Below the pieces are notes generated by a model. The model had not been told where the DNA came from, did not search any database, and saw only the letters and a program-made list of their open reading frames with translations. 64,000 nucleotides of DNA from assembly GCA_012931725.1 (NCBI GenBank), contig CM022948.1, positions 11,529,303 through 11,593,302 on the forward strand. Reading direction: 5' to 3'. How positions within the stretch are numbered: position 1 is the first letter of the stretch; each line of letters starts with the position of its first letter. Shown here one piece after another: positions 54,480 through 64,000 of the stretch. The DNA is from Litsea cubeba (taxonomy: Eukaryota; Streptophyta; Magnoliopsida; Laurales; Lauraceae). The translations under genes were made by a program, and so were the position numbers.

Positions 54480-54989
54480 ACATAATTGTTTTATCTTTCT
54501 TCTCTATGTAGCAGCAAAATGATTTGATGCTCCAGTGGCACGGGCAGACCCAAGTACAAGGGTCTTGGAGCTTTGGCCCTCACAAAAAAGTCTAATACCC
54601 AAGTACAACGGTTTTTTTTTATATATACTTGCCCCCTCCCCCGCACCTGTAGGTACAATGGTTTTTTTTTATGCTCAGCTTTGCATGATTAAAGTCATTC
54701 ATCTCTCTTTTCCCTGTTCACTCCTGCAAGTAATGGCTTAAATTTCAACCCCCTTTTGGAGCATCATGCACAAGTGGATTGATCATTGGTAGAAAATATA
54801 TATATTTACATCAAATGATCAATGTAACTGCAAATGTCACTTTGAGTGGATTCCAATTCAGATCTTCTCTAAAACATTGGTCTATGTGATATGAGCGAGT
54901 TGAATCAAGCAAAGTGAGCGCCACCCATGTTAAAATCAGGCAATGACCATTTATCCACAAAGAAAAGAGTAAGTGCAAGCAGTTTTTAC

Positions 54990-55503
54990 CAACCCCAGAA
55001 GGACCAATCTGGAAAGACAATATCTAGCGTCTCATTGTCTGTGCAGTAGGCAAACAAAGGAGGTGGGGCCCTTGCATCCTTCTCCTTGAAGCCACGTGTG
55101 GCGGGCCCATCACCGCAGTGGAACATCAGCTCCAGATCCGGGACCCGACCCGGATACCGCCTCAGGAGTTGCATGATACCCCACAACGTGAAGAGGTCTC
55201 GGGTCTGGAATGCTTGCTAAACGTCTCCACATACATCTTCCCATCCAATATCACCAGGCAAAAATTTGCGGTCACTCTTGCCCTGTCCACCATCTCCTTC
55301 GAGATTCCCGTAACATTCCAGGGCCGTAGATCTTCGTGGATCCAACGAAAGTACTCGGGGCAGGATGGAGCTGTCACATTGTCATAGATTTTAGCCATTG
55401 ATGTCAGGTTGGGAGCCGAGCAGGTTGCTGTCTGGTTTTCAGGTGGGCAGAGAAAAGGATTCATCTGCTTGTTGCTGCTTATGATGTTCTGCAATATGAG
55501 ATT
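54990..55503 (-). pseudogene. GT90 copy 2, exon 2 (frameshifted)
   Basis: The first part reads CPEYFRWIHEDLRPW in one frame up to YVETFSKH; the second part, MQLLRRYPGRVPDLELMFHC and DWSFWGW, is in another. Aligning with copy 1 shows a single-base loss near 55210. Acceptor TTTTGCAG and donor GTAAAA are intact. Confidence 0.88.
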
Positions 55504-56559
55504 CTGCAAAATGAAAGTAAAGGGATTGATTTCAGTTTGTATTGAACTACAGTGGCTAAATGGTTTTCATGAATGGTGGGAGATCTACACTTTGGCTCAC
55601 TGTTAGTAAATCCACATTGGATGATAATTGGTTTGGGTTTGGCCAACTCGATCTAGCCCAGATATTGCAAGCTTGTCATGGGTTTAGCCTATAATGGGCT
55701 TGGCTTGGACTTCCAGACACGGCGCATTTAAAAGGTCAGACTGGGGCCTCACCTCAATATAGTACAATACTGATCATTCAGGCTCTACAATATGTTCTAT
55801 TATAAGGTACATACACTAGCAAGTAATGTGCATTCGTGGGTGTTGAGTGCTTCTGGATTATGGTTTAAACCTATGGGAATGGGCGTACAGGTTGAAACAT
55901 GGGAGCATTTTCATAAAAGTGTTCATATAGAAATTCCATAAAATGAGCCATAAACAGAATGATGGTCTCATAAATGGTAACGTTCAAGCCCAACTAATGG
56001 GCTAAGTTACCATCAAATGAAAACGCTTGAGCTAGCGCTTAAATTTCATATTAAATTACCTCCGCTAATCAGTTCTACCAAAGCCGTTAGGCATTAAGTA
56101 GAGGCAGCAAAAATGATTTTCATCATCCCACACTGCCCTTGTGGGGGGCCAGGCAAGTGAGAAAAAAAAACACATTTTCTTAATATTGTTACTTTGGATT
56201 TTGAGTAAGATTTGAATTTAAAATCTTTTGGAACTTAAAAGGCTTTGGGTCTTATCTTGTTCCCATCTTTTAAAGCTTTTGTAATTAAGTGAGGCGTTGA
56301 CCTACAACCTCTGAAGCACAGATACGGCATTGATACGGCAAGGACACGGCAGGAACACGGATTTTATATATAAAAAGTGAAATATCAAATACGATACGAC
56401 ACAATATCTTTTTCTATTTTGAAGTATCCATGCATCATAGCCTACATCTGTTGCAAAGACATACATGACTCGTTTTGAGACTCATCAGGCCACCAAATAT
56501 ATGAAGATTTTAATGGATTAGCTATTTTACAAAAACTTGCCCTAGTAAATGCTATAACC
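55504..56559. other. Region upstream of GT90 copy 2 exon 2, no gene recognised
   Basis: It resembles intron 1 of copy 1 at first (CAAGCTTGTCATGGGT near 55668 and 8461). Further up it contains a GATACGGCAAGGACACGGC repeat near 56330. No exon 1 signal anchor is visible. Confidence 0.4.
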
Positions 56560-58460
56560 CTTTTGCGGAGTTTTATGACTAGCAGCCTCACATTTCTGGG
56601 CTATGTTGTGAGTGCTTCGGGCATTATGGTAGATGAGGAAAAGGTGCAGGCTATTAGGGAGTGCCCAACACCGAAGTCAGTGATCCAAGTAAGAAGTTTC
56701 CATGGGTTGGCGACTTCTTACATGAGATTCATCAAAAAGTTCAGCTCTATTTGCAGTAGCTATCACTGAGTGTCTCAAAAAGGGAGAATTCCATTGGTCT
56801 GAAGAAGCTGCAAAGAGCTTTGCCCTTCTTACAGAAAAGTTGTCTTCTTCCCCTGTTTTAGCATTACCTAATTTTGAGAAAATATTTGAAGTGGACAGCG
56901 TTGTTCTCATACATTGGAATTGGAGTTGTACTATCCCAAGAGGGCAGACCAGTGGCCTTTTACAGTGAAAAAGTCGAGTTACGCCCGTAAGAAGTGTGAT
57001 ACCTACGAGCTAGACCTGTATGTGGCGGTTCAGGCTTTGCGACCTTGGAAGCACTACTTGATTCAAAGGGAGTTTGTTCTTTACACTGATCATGAGGCTT
57101 AAAAATTTATTCATGGCCAAACTAATCTGAATCGCATGTATGTTAAGTGGGTTGCTTTTATGCAGGAATTCACCTTTGCACTGAAGAATAAGTCAGGCGA
57201 GCAAAATAACGTAGCAGATGCGTTGAGCAGACGACCAGCTTTATTGGTTACCCTTACTAATTAAGTTGAAGGTTTTGAATTTTTAAAGGAATTATATGCT
57301 AAAGATGAAGATTTTAAGGACAATTGGGAAAGATGTCAGATGGGACAGTCAGGAGGTGATATACATATTCAAGATGGCTTTTTATTTAATGGGAATAGAT
57401 TATGTATTCAAAGGTATTCATTGAGGGAGAAAGTTATCAAACAGTTACATGGAGGTGGTTTAGGTGGACACTCGGGGTGTCATAAAAGTATTGCTCTTGT
57501 GGTGGAGAGATACTATTGGCCTAAGCTAAAGAAGGATGTGGGCAAGCATCTGCAGAGGAGTGCTGTTTGTCAAGCTGCCAAAGGGAAGTCGCAAAACACT
57601 AGTGTAGGATCTTACACCCCATTAAGCTACCACTTATCCCAAAATCAACTGGTGATATTAAACGGCACAACAATAGTTTTATGGTGAGGACGAGGGCTCG
57701 ACCATGATTATAACCGCTCAAGAGCGAGAGTGGATGTTGACCTCGACAATTCCTCCCTCAACGGCACACCCACCGCGACTCCCCCGTGACTCGAACACCC
57801 GACCTACCAGACTCTAATACCACTTGTATAATCTTACACCCCATTGATCAGCTACCACTTATCCAAAATCAATTGATGATAGAAAACGGCACAACAATAG
57901 ATTTATGGTAAGGGCGAGGCCTTGACCACGATTATGACCGCTCAAGAGCAAGGATGGATGTTGACCTCAACACCAAGTTTCTTAGCCACTTTTGAAGGAC
58001 ATTACGGAGGCGATTCGATACATCCCTACCGTATAGTAGCACATGTCACCCCCTAACGGATGGACAAACCGAGGTTGTGAATCGAACATTAGGAAGCATC
58101 ATCCGATGTATTTCTGATGAAACGGTGGGATTTTTCTCTCGCTCAAGCTTAGTTCGCCTTTAACAATATGATGAACTGGTCAACTGGTAAGTCTCCTTCC
58201 GAAATTGTATATGGGAAAGTGCCAAGGCATACGTTAGACTTGGTTGATTTACCAAAGCTTCCAGGTATGAGTGTGGCAGCAGAAAACATATATGGCAGAC
58301 AAAATCAAGGCAGTGCATGCAGATGTGAAGAAATAACTCGAAGAGTATAATGCTAGATACAAGAGGGATGCTGATAAGCACAAGAGGTTAAAGACATTTC
58401 AAGGAGGAGATTTGGTGATGGTGTATTTAAGAAAAGAGCACTTACCGGCAGGTATATACA
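56560..58460 (+). pseudogene. Ty3-gypsy (chromovirus-like) pol relic: RT end, RNase H, integrase
   Basis: LTFLGYVVSASGIMVDEEKV begins the RT connection. RNase H follows (RPVAFYSEKV, YVAVQALRPWKHYL, LYTDHEA) with stops and frame changes, then NNVADALSRRP. The integrase N-terminus GGHSGCHKSIALVVERYYWP ends RSAVCQ, where the first Cys of the CxxC pair is Ser. After a SINE-like insertion it continues TKFLSHFWRTLRRRFDTSL, HPLTDGQTEVVNRTLGS and the C-terminal GGDLVMVYLRKEHLPAG. A copia splits it at 58461; the coding sequence resumes at 62392. Confidence 0.87.
57608..57977 (-). repeat. Tandem pair of a SINE-like sequence inside the gypsy integrase
   Basis: Units start at 57608 and 57830 (222 bp apart) with CTTACACCCCATT, ACCACTTATCC, GGCACAACAATAG and GACCGCTCAAGAGC; the second is cut short at TTGACCTCAACA. 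On the minus strand the first unit has GTGGTATTAGAGTCTGG and, ~20 bp later, GTGTTCGAGTCAC, which resemble Pol III A and B boxes. The integrase core between YTPL and TKFLSHF is lost at this site. Confidence 0.5.
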
Positions 58461-58683
58461 GTTAGAACTTAGAGTATTTGAAATATGGTTTTCCACACAG
58501 GATATGGTGTGGCTGTTTCCTATTAATAGTTGAAGAGGTTACAGAATATAAGGGATAAGCTACAAGTAATTGAAACTTAATAAGTTACAGAAGTTTATCT
58601 CAAGAGAGATACTTGTGATGAGTGATCATGTCTATCTCAAGAGAGATACTTATGATGAGTCATTGACTATTTTTCCTTAACAC
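58461..58683 (-). repeat. 3' LTR of the minus-strand copia
   Basis: Plus-strand ends are GTTAGAACTTAGAG and CCTTAACAC. The G/C-rich purine tract (GAAGGGGC on the minus strand) lies directly inside it. Exact end may shift by 1-2 bp. Confidence 0.85.
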
Positions 58684-58689
58684 GCCCCT

Positions 58690-60110
58690 TCAAGCGTTAC
58701 TGTGCAACAGTGAGCTTATCACATAAAGCTATGAAGCGCTTGGAGCCCAATGGCTTGGTGAAGATGTCAACCAGCTGATCCACTGTAGAAAGATAGCGAA
58801 CATCAAGACATTGTTTGGTTACGAGATCACGAACGAAATGCACTTCAATCTCAACATGTTTGGTTCTTCCGTGGAATATTGGATTCGCAGAGAGATAAAT
58901 TGCACCGATATTGTCACACCATACAATGGCAGGGTACCGAATGGAAAAACCAAGCTCAGATAGTAAATACTGAACCCATAACAATCACAAGATGCTAGAG
59001 CAACACCACGATATTCAGCCTTTGTACTGGATCGAGCCACTATGGCCTGCTTTTTGGAACTCCAGCCGAGTAAATTAGACCTAAGAAAGATACCATACCC
59101 ACTGGTAGATTTGCGATCATCGGGGCATCCAGCCCAATCAGCATCAGTAAATCCATGCGGTTACATTCGAGTTAGAGGTTGCAATAGAAGACCATAAGTT
59201 ATAGTATGTTTAAGATAGTAGAAGACCATAAGTTATAGTATGTTTAAGATAGCACAAAATTCTCTTGACAGTCCAATGATCCTCAGTAGGAGACTGCATA
59301 AACTGAGACACCTTGTTGACAGCAAATGCGATGTCCGGACGGGTGATGGTGAGATATTGCAAAGCCCCTACAGTACTGCGATACAAATAAGGATCAGAAA
59401 AGGATGTGGGTCTTGAAAAATGACTGAGTTGACTTTTAGAAGCCATGGGTGTGGTCATGGGTTTTGCCCCATCCATTTTTGTTTTAAGCAGTAAGTCACG
59501 AACATAGCTGCTTTGAGACAACAATAAGCCAGAGTGGCCCCGAATAATCTCAATACCCAGAAAGAAATTAAGAGCTCCAAGATACTTAATAACAAATTCT
59601 TAACGCAGTAGATGAAGAAGTACAGTGATAAGAGACAAACTACTGCCAGTCACAATTATATCATCAACATAAATGAGGATGAGTAAAATAGAATCCTTTG
59701 AGCGCTTGCAAAATAGAGGGGTATCGGACCTTGAATTGACAAAGCCAATAGTCAGTAGAAAAGAGCTCAATTGATGATACCAAGCACAAGGTGCCTGCTT
59801 TAGGCCATAAAGTGCTTTGTTTAACTTGCAGACATGGGTTGGAAAATGATGATCTTGGAAACCGGAGTGTTGCACCATATAGACCTCTTCATTGAGATAG
59901 CCATGCAAAAATGCATTTTGCACATCTAATTGATGAAGCGGCCAGTTGAAAGTGATGGCAAGACTTAAAATAAGCCTGATTGTTGTGAGCTTAATCACCG
60001 GGCTAAAAGTCTCTTTGAAATCAATGCCTTGCTGTTGATGAAAACCTTTAGCCACCGACCTGGCTTTATACCTATCAATTGAACCATCGGCCTTTCTCTT
60101 GATTCAAAAC
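58690..60110 (-). pseudogene. Copia reverse transcriptase and RNase H
   Basis: RT (60055-59600) has GIDFKETFSPVIKLTTIR, LHQLDVQNAFLHGYLNEEVY, CKLNKALYGLKQAPCAWY and an intact catalytic box LIYVDDIIVTG. A frame break occurs near 59600. Then SYVRDLLLKTKMDGAKP, YRSTVGALQYLTITRPDIAF and RNase H STKAEYRGVALAS, HGRTKHVEIEVHFVRD and DIFTKPL follow, with further breaks. Confidence 0.88.
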
Positions 60111-61373
60111 ACCCATTTACAACCAATTAAATTCATGTGTGGCCGATTAGGAACCAACTGCCATGTCCCATTTCGTATAAGGGCATTGAACTCTTCCTCC
60201 ATTGCAGTGCGCCATTTGAGATCTTTAGTTTCCTGTGTAAAACTAGTAGGCTCAACATCATTGGAGCATGTAGCAACAAGGCCTCGAGGCAGAGGGTGCC
60301 TAGTAGTAACAAAATCTAAGTACTCTTTGGGACGTCTAGTGTGATCTTGATTGCGAGTGACCATGGGACGAGTGGTCATCTGGGCATGTTCAGGTGCATA
60401 TCCAGGGCCAAGTACAGATGCAGGAGTAAAGTCAGGGAATGGTGTATGACCAGGGACATTTGTAGGTGGAGGTGGAAAGGCAGGTCCAGGTTCAGCTTCA
60501 ACTGTAAGACTAGGTATGTGACCACGGGTAGAGCCAGAGAGTGATGGAAAAGCACCACTAGTAGTGGGTGATGTTTGACTTGGTGAACCACTCATATTTT
60601 GTGAAGCGCTGTGTCCATGTGATGTTTGTCTCACCCCCTCATTGGTAGAGATTGGGAAAGTGGAAAAGTATTGACAACTAATGGTAAGGAGGTTGGTGGG
60701 AATGCTGGTATAGCAACTGATTTAGAAAGAGGATAATCAGATTCATTAAAAACAATGTCCCTAGAGATGTAGAGACGACCTGTGTCCAAATGCAAACATT
60801 TATAGCCCTTATGCATATTCGAATAACCCAAAAAAGGACACATCGAACAGACCGAGGTTGAAGTCCATTTTTATTATATGGACGCAAGTTTGGAAAACAA
60901 GCACATCCAAACATTCATAGGAATGAGTAATATGGTGGCACGTTAAAGAGTTTCTCATAAGGTGATAAATTGGATAAAACAAGTGTGGGCATGCGATTGA
61001 TAAGATGGGCTGCAGTGGTGAAAGCATGGTCCCAATAATGTGATGGAAGAGAGGAACGGGCTAAAAGTGTGAGCCCAATTTCAACCACATGGCATTGCTT
61101 CCATTATGCAATCCCATATTGGGCATGGGTGTGAGGGCAGGAGAACCTGTGAGTAATGCCATTTAAGGCTAAAAATTGTTTAAACTTTTTGAACTCACCA
61201 CCCCCATCAGAATGCAATTGGGTTATTTGGGACCCAAGTAATTTCTCAACAAGCAGTTTGAAGGAAACAAACACAGCCAAAGCATCAAATTTTTTAAACT
61301 TTTTTAAAAAGTGGAAACACCCACATGAAGCAAGAAAAATGATCAGTGAAATGAATTTAATAACGATAGCCAC
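60104..61373 (-). pseudogene. Copia integrase, C-terminal half and linker
   Basis: The core fragment has SQITQLHSDGGGEFKKF and, after a break at ~61100, the typical FGCACFPNLRPYNKNG and CVLFWGYS-like blocks. The linker (60634-60110) is Ser/Pro-rich and ends RPHMNLIGCKWVF, which leads into RT. The zinc finger and first catalytic Asp are absent. Confidence 0.8.
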
Positions 61374-61643
61374 CAGTTGCAGTTATTGGAGCAAGTCCCC
61401 AAAGATCCAAATGGAATTAGCTGCATGCATGTCAATGGCAACTGAGTTTTCTTCAAGACGCGCTTCCGGAGAAAGAACAAATCTGGTTAATTCGTCAAGG
61501 GAAATTGGTTCAAAGTGGGCAGTCATAGCGGTGATAAAAGCTTCTTATTCAGAGCTTAAGCCGCTACGAAGACTGAAGGCAAGGTCGGAATCAAACACAG
61601 GCTGAGCAACAGCAGCCAGATTGTTAGTAATTGATTTCTTCTT

Positions 61644-62128
61644 TTACACATAGTCAAACATGGATAAGGACCCTTTCTTGAGGGTATGTAGCTGATACTT
61701 TAAGGACATGATCTTAGCTCGAGATTGGGCAGAGTAAATATGTTCAAGAGTCTGCCAAACGTCCTTGGCGGTGGACAAACCAACAACCTGAGCAAGTATT
61801 CGCTCAGTGAGGGAAGAAAGAAACCAGCTTAGGAAAGTCCGGTCTTGTGTTTGCCACTTGAGAAATTCTAGGTTGACCACATCAGTGAGACTCCCTTTGT
61901 TGTCCAGAGAGAATTGTGATGGACAAGGGTAGGAACCATCTACATATCCCATGGCATTGTGAAGCGTGAGAATAGTAGGAACTGAGATCGCCAAAGTAAA
62001 AAATTATTTCTGTCGAGCTTGACTGGGAGGATTACATGAGAGATATTTGGAGAAAAAATGGGAAAAGCAAAGGTGGAAGTGGATGATGAGAAAAGTGGTG
62101 AGGAAGTAGATATAGGGGAAGTTCCCAT
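61644..62128 (-). pseudogene. Copia gag, N-terminal part
   Basis: KLDRNNFLLWRSQFLLF, then after a 1-nt break LSWFLSSLTERILAQVVGL, AKDVWQTLEHIYSAQSRAK and LKYQLHTLKKGSLSMFDYV. This is the UBN2/gag-polypeptide region of plant copia elements. The zinc knuckle is lost in the deletion. Confidence 0.85.
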
Positions 62129-62144
62129 CGTGTGTAGACGTATG

Positions 62145-62386
62145 TCTTGATAAGCTCTAATACCAAGTTAGAACTTAGAGTATTTGAAATATGGTTTTCC
62201 ACATAGGATATAGTGTGGCTGTTTCCTATTAATGGCTGAAGAGGTTACAGAATATAAGGGATAAGCTACAAATAGTTGAAACAGAATGAGTTACAGAAGT
62301 CTATCTCAAGAGAGATACTTTTGATGAGTCAAGTCTATCTCAGGAGAGATACTTGTGATGAGTCATTGACTATTTCTCCTTAACAC
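62145..62386 (-). repeat. 5' LTR of the minus-strand copia with primer-binding site
   Basis: The LTR (62167-62386) ends on the minus strand TTCTAAC, directly followed by TTGGTATTAGAGCTT (62165-62150), one base from the initiator-Met tRNA site TGGTATCAGAGC. Two tandem CTATCTCAAGAGAGATACTT units lie inside the LTR. Confidence 0.85.
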
Positions 62387-62391
62387 ATACA

Positions 62392-62440
62392 ATAAATTAA
62401 AGAACAAGAAGTTGGAGGGCGTGTTTGGTTCACTTCCTAA
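62392..62440 (+). pseudogene. Continuation of the gypsy integrase C-terminus after the copia insertion
   Basis: The bases after the second ATACA read on in frame as NKLKNKKLEG, matching the NKLKxKKxGP-type segment after the GGDLVMVY block in chromovirus integrases. The sequence then loses similarity. Confidence 0.7.
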
Positions 62441-63512
62441 ATTTTTATTTATTTATTTTTTTGTCTGACCTTTGGATTTTAAAAATCACAAAATCTTTTA
62501 AAAGTTTGTTTGGTTATTAGATTTTGAAAGAATTTTTTTAAAAAAGTAAAAGTCAAATTTAGCTTTTTGGGAAAGCAAACCTTGACTAACTTCAAGGTCA
62601 AAAAGCACTTTTTCACTTTCTCAGAAGTCAACAGAGGTATGGTAGGGAGTGTATTACTTCTTACCTCTATTTTCTTCCTCATCTGTGGGTAGAGATGAAA
62701 ATCTGGGCCACTGGCCGCCCCATCAAGGAAAAAATCGCGCCTGGGCCGTTGACTTGGTCAACAGGCCGGGACGACATGGCTTGGTCTCCCCACCTCGGCC
62801 ATGCTGGCCAGGGAGCTTGGGCTGAGGCACGGCACAGCATGGCCCATTTATTTAATTTAATATTTAAATAAAATATAAAAGTTATAATAATTAAAGATTT
62901 ATTATTTATTTTAAATTAGCTCAACGTTTGTGCATTTAGTTTTATAGTTTCAAATTTATTTCAAGTTAAGAACCCCCAAAAGTTTATAAAGTCTGCTTCA
63001 ATTTATACAAAGAATTTAAAAAAAAAATTAAAGAGGCATATAGACTGGCCATGGGCGGCACGGATAAATCTGTGCCTTGGGTCGTGCTGGGCTGAGCCCC
63101 AGCTGCTTGGGCACGGCACGGCATGACATGGCTCATGAAATTTCATGTGCCGACACGCCACTGCCCAGGCACGGTTAGGCCTGCAGGGTCATGCCAGCAC
63201 GGTAAGGCCCAGTTTTCATGTGAAAAATCTAATAGTAGGCCAAACTTCGGTTGGAATGAAGGTTCTCATAGGATTAGTATATGAGTTATTAATTTCAAGT
63301 GATTTACATTTACCCAACTGATTAATTTATACGCTTAAACATAGCAAACCAAATGTTGCAAGTCATGACCTATAGATCCTTTTTTTTGTTCTTCTCAAAG
63401 GTGCCTATAGATAATTTTTTTGTGATAATGACAGCGGTCGCGTCACATAACATGTTTCGTGCAAATCAGAATTTTATGTGACGCCATTTAATACCTATGG
63501 GTTCTATTATAT
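62441..63512. other. Repeat-rich stretch with GGCACGGCACGGC motifs
   Basis: 62690-63230 has many GGGCACGGCACGGC and CGTGCTGGGC-like words, a pattern of dispersed plant repeats. The first ~240 bp contain GTTTGGTT repeats. No gene seen. Confidence 0.45.
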
Positions 63513-64000
63513 TGTAAGTGCCTAAAAATTAAGGACTTTACATCAGGGATTAGGATCCTTGATTCGGGTGGTTTGGATGAAGATTGTTGAGGCTCCGACT
63601 GGACCTGAAGAGGAAGAGAGGAAAACACGTCAGAGGACCCTGGCTGCAGGCAGCGCAAGGCTCTCCGATGCTTAAGTTAGTTCAGGGAACGAGCAAGGGA
63701 GATGGAGAGAGGATTGCAGAGTAAGAGGGTGCGTTCAGGGTAGCGTACCTTTAGGATGGAGATGGAGATGCTATTTATAGGCGATGGGGATGACTATCGT
63801 GAGCGAGTCCCAAGACTGGGCTGGCCACTCGAGTGGCTGCGTCCACTCAGCCCATAATGCATTAAATGATGACCCATGCCTCATTAAATGCTAGCCTTGC
63901 TGGGTCAGGCGGCGGTTCTGACTTTTGGGCCAGGTCCCATCGGGCCTGGCCCGGAGTCATGCTCTGGGGGCGCACGTGTTCTGTACGTGCCGTTTTGTCA
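63513..64000 (-). mobile_element. Partial LTR related to the Tat-like element, cut by the window end
   Basis: On the minus strand it has CGATGGGACCTGGCCC, a TATA-like CTATAAATAG (63771-63780), CATCGGAGAGCCTTGCG and AGGGTCCTCTGACG, then ends GGCACTTACA at 63513. The same words occur in the same order in 42276-43131. No GGCGCC primer site follows, so it is a 3' or solo LTR. Confidence 0.72.

Larger units (their letters stand above)
39265..55503 (-). pseudogene. Rumi-like O-glucosyltransferase (GT90) copy 2, disrupted
   Basis: Exons correspond one-to-one with copy 1: exon 2 at 54990-55503, exon 3 at 41949-42141, exon 4 at 40685-40749, exon 5 at 40364-40574, exon 6 at 39265-39609. Exons 3-6 are open, have identical lengths to copy 1 and keep GT-AG sites. 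Exon 2 has a 1-nt deletion near 55210 (after YVETF) that shifts the frame, plus a 6-nt in-frame loss near 55090. The intron between exons 2 and 3 contains a 12.2-kb gypsy element. A signal-anchor exon like copy 1's was not found up to the window edge. Intron sequences also resemble copy 1, so this is a tandem duplicate turned pseudogene. Confidence 0.85.
58461..62386 (-). mobile_element. Internally deleted Ty1-copia element inserted in the gypsy relic; ATACA target duplication
   Basis: Short LTRs at 58461-58683 and 62167-62386 enclose gag, part of integrase, RT and RNase H on the minus strand. ATACA flanks both ends (58456-58460, 62387-62391). The host gypsy frame stops at the first copy of the target and continues after the second. 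At 3.9 kb the element lacks protease and the N-terminal half of integrase. Confidence 0.9.

Overview
The window is plant nuclear DNA, most likely from a eudicot. It has short GT-AG introns, AT-rich intergenic sequence, plant-type Ty1-copia, Ty3-gypsy and CACTA elements, fold-back MITEs, and fragments of plant genes (NIN-like protein, myosin VIII, EXO70). I cannot name the species. There is no operon structure, rRNA, tRNA or CRISPR.

The only host genes I can support are two tandem minus-strand copies of a rumi-like O-glucosyltransferase (GT90/CAP10 family). Copy 1 (61-11977) assembles into six exons with matching phases and no internal stop, giving 491 residues with an N-terminal signal anchor. 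Copy 2 (39265-55503) has five recognisable exons, but its exon 2 has a 1-nt deletion. Its signal-anchor exon is not visible, and a 12.2-kb gypsy element sits in the intron between exons 2 and 3.

The rest is layered transposable elements. In the introns of copy 1 are a broken copia with a CACTA-type tail (1770-4153), fold-back elements (741-900, 6548-7042, 10495-11549), a copia solo LTR with a perfect target duplication (9135-9432) and an RNase H relic. Between the two gene copies lie: an outer CACTA (14397-24326) containing a complete inner CACTA (14563-22501); a degenerate ~150-bp repeat array; a snap-back element next to the 3' end of a copia; a third CACTA (27264-34024) inserted in that copia's 3' LTR; and a 2.4-kb solo LTR (35657-38039). 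Copy 2 holds the Tat-like gypsy element (42276-54479). This has gag-protease-RT-RNaseH-integrase on the plus strand, a 116-bp tandem array, and a spliced, decayed antisense gene. Beyond copy 2, a plus-strand gypsy relic (56560-62440) is split by a minus-strand copia (58461-62386), and the window ends inside another gypsy LTR.

The most interesting content is in the CACTA elements. The 27.3-34.0 kb element carries same-strand, splice-site-bearing pieces of a NIN-like transcription factor gene and of a myosin VIII gene. The inner 14.6-22.5 kb element carries an EXO70 fragment, a WD40 exon and an exon of an unrecognised conserved gene, next to a decayed CACTA ORF1-like gene. They look like gene-capturing ('Pack-CACTA'-like) transposons that could produce chimeric transcripts.
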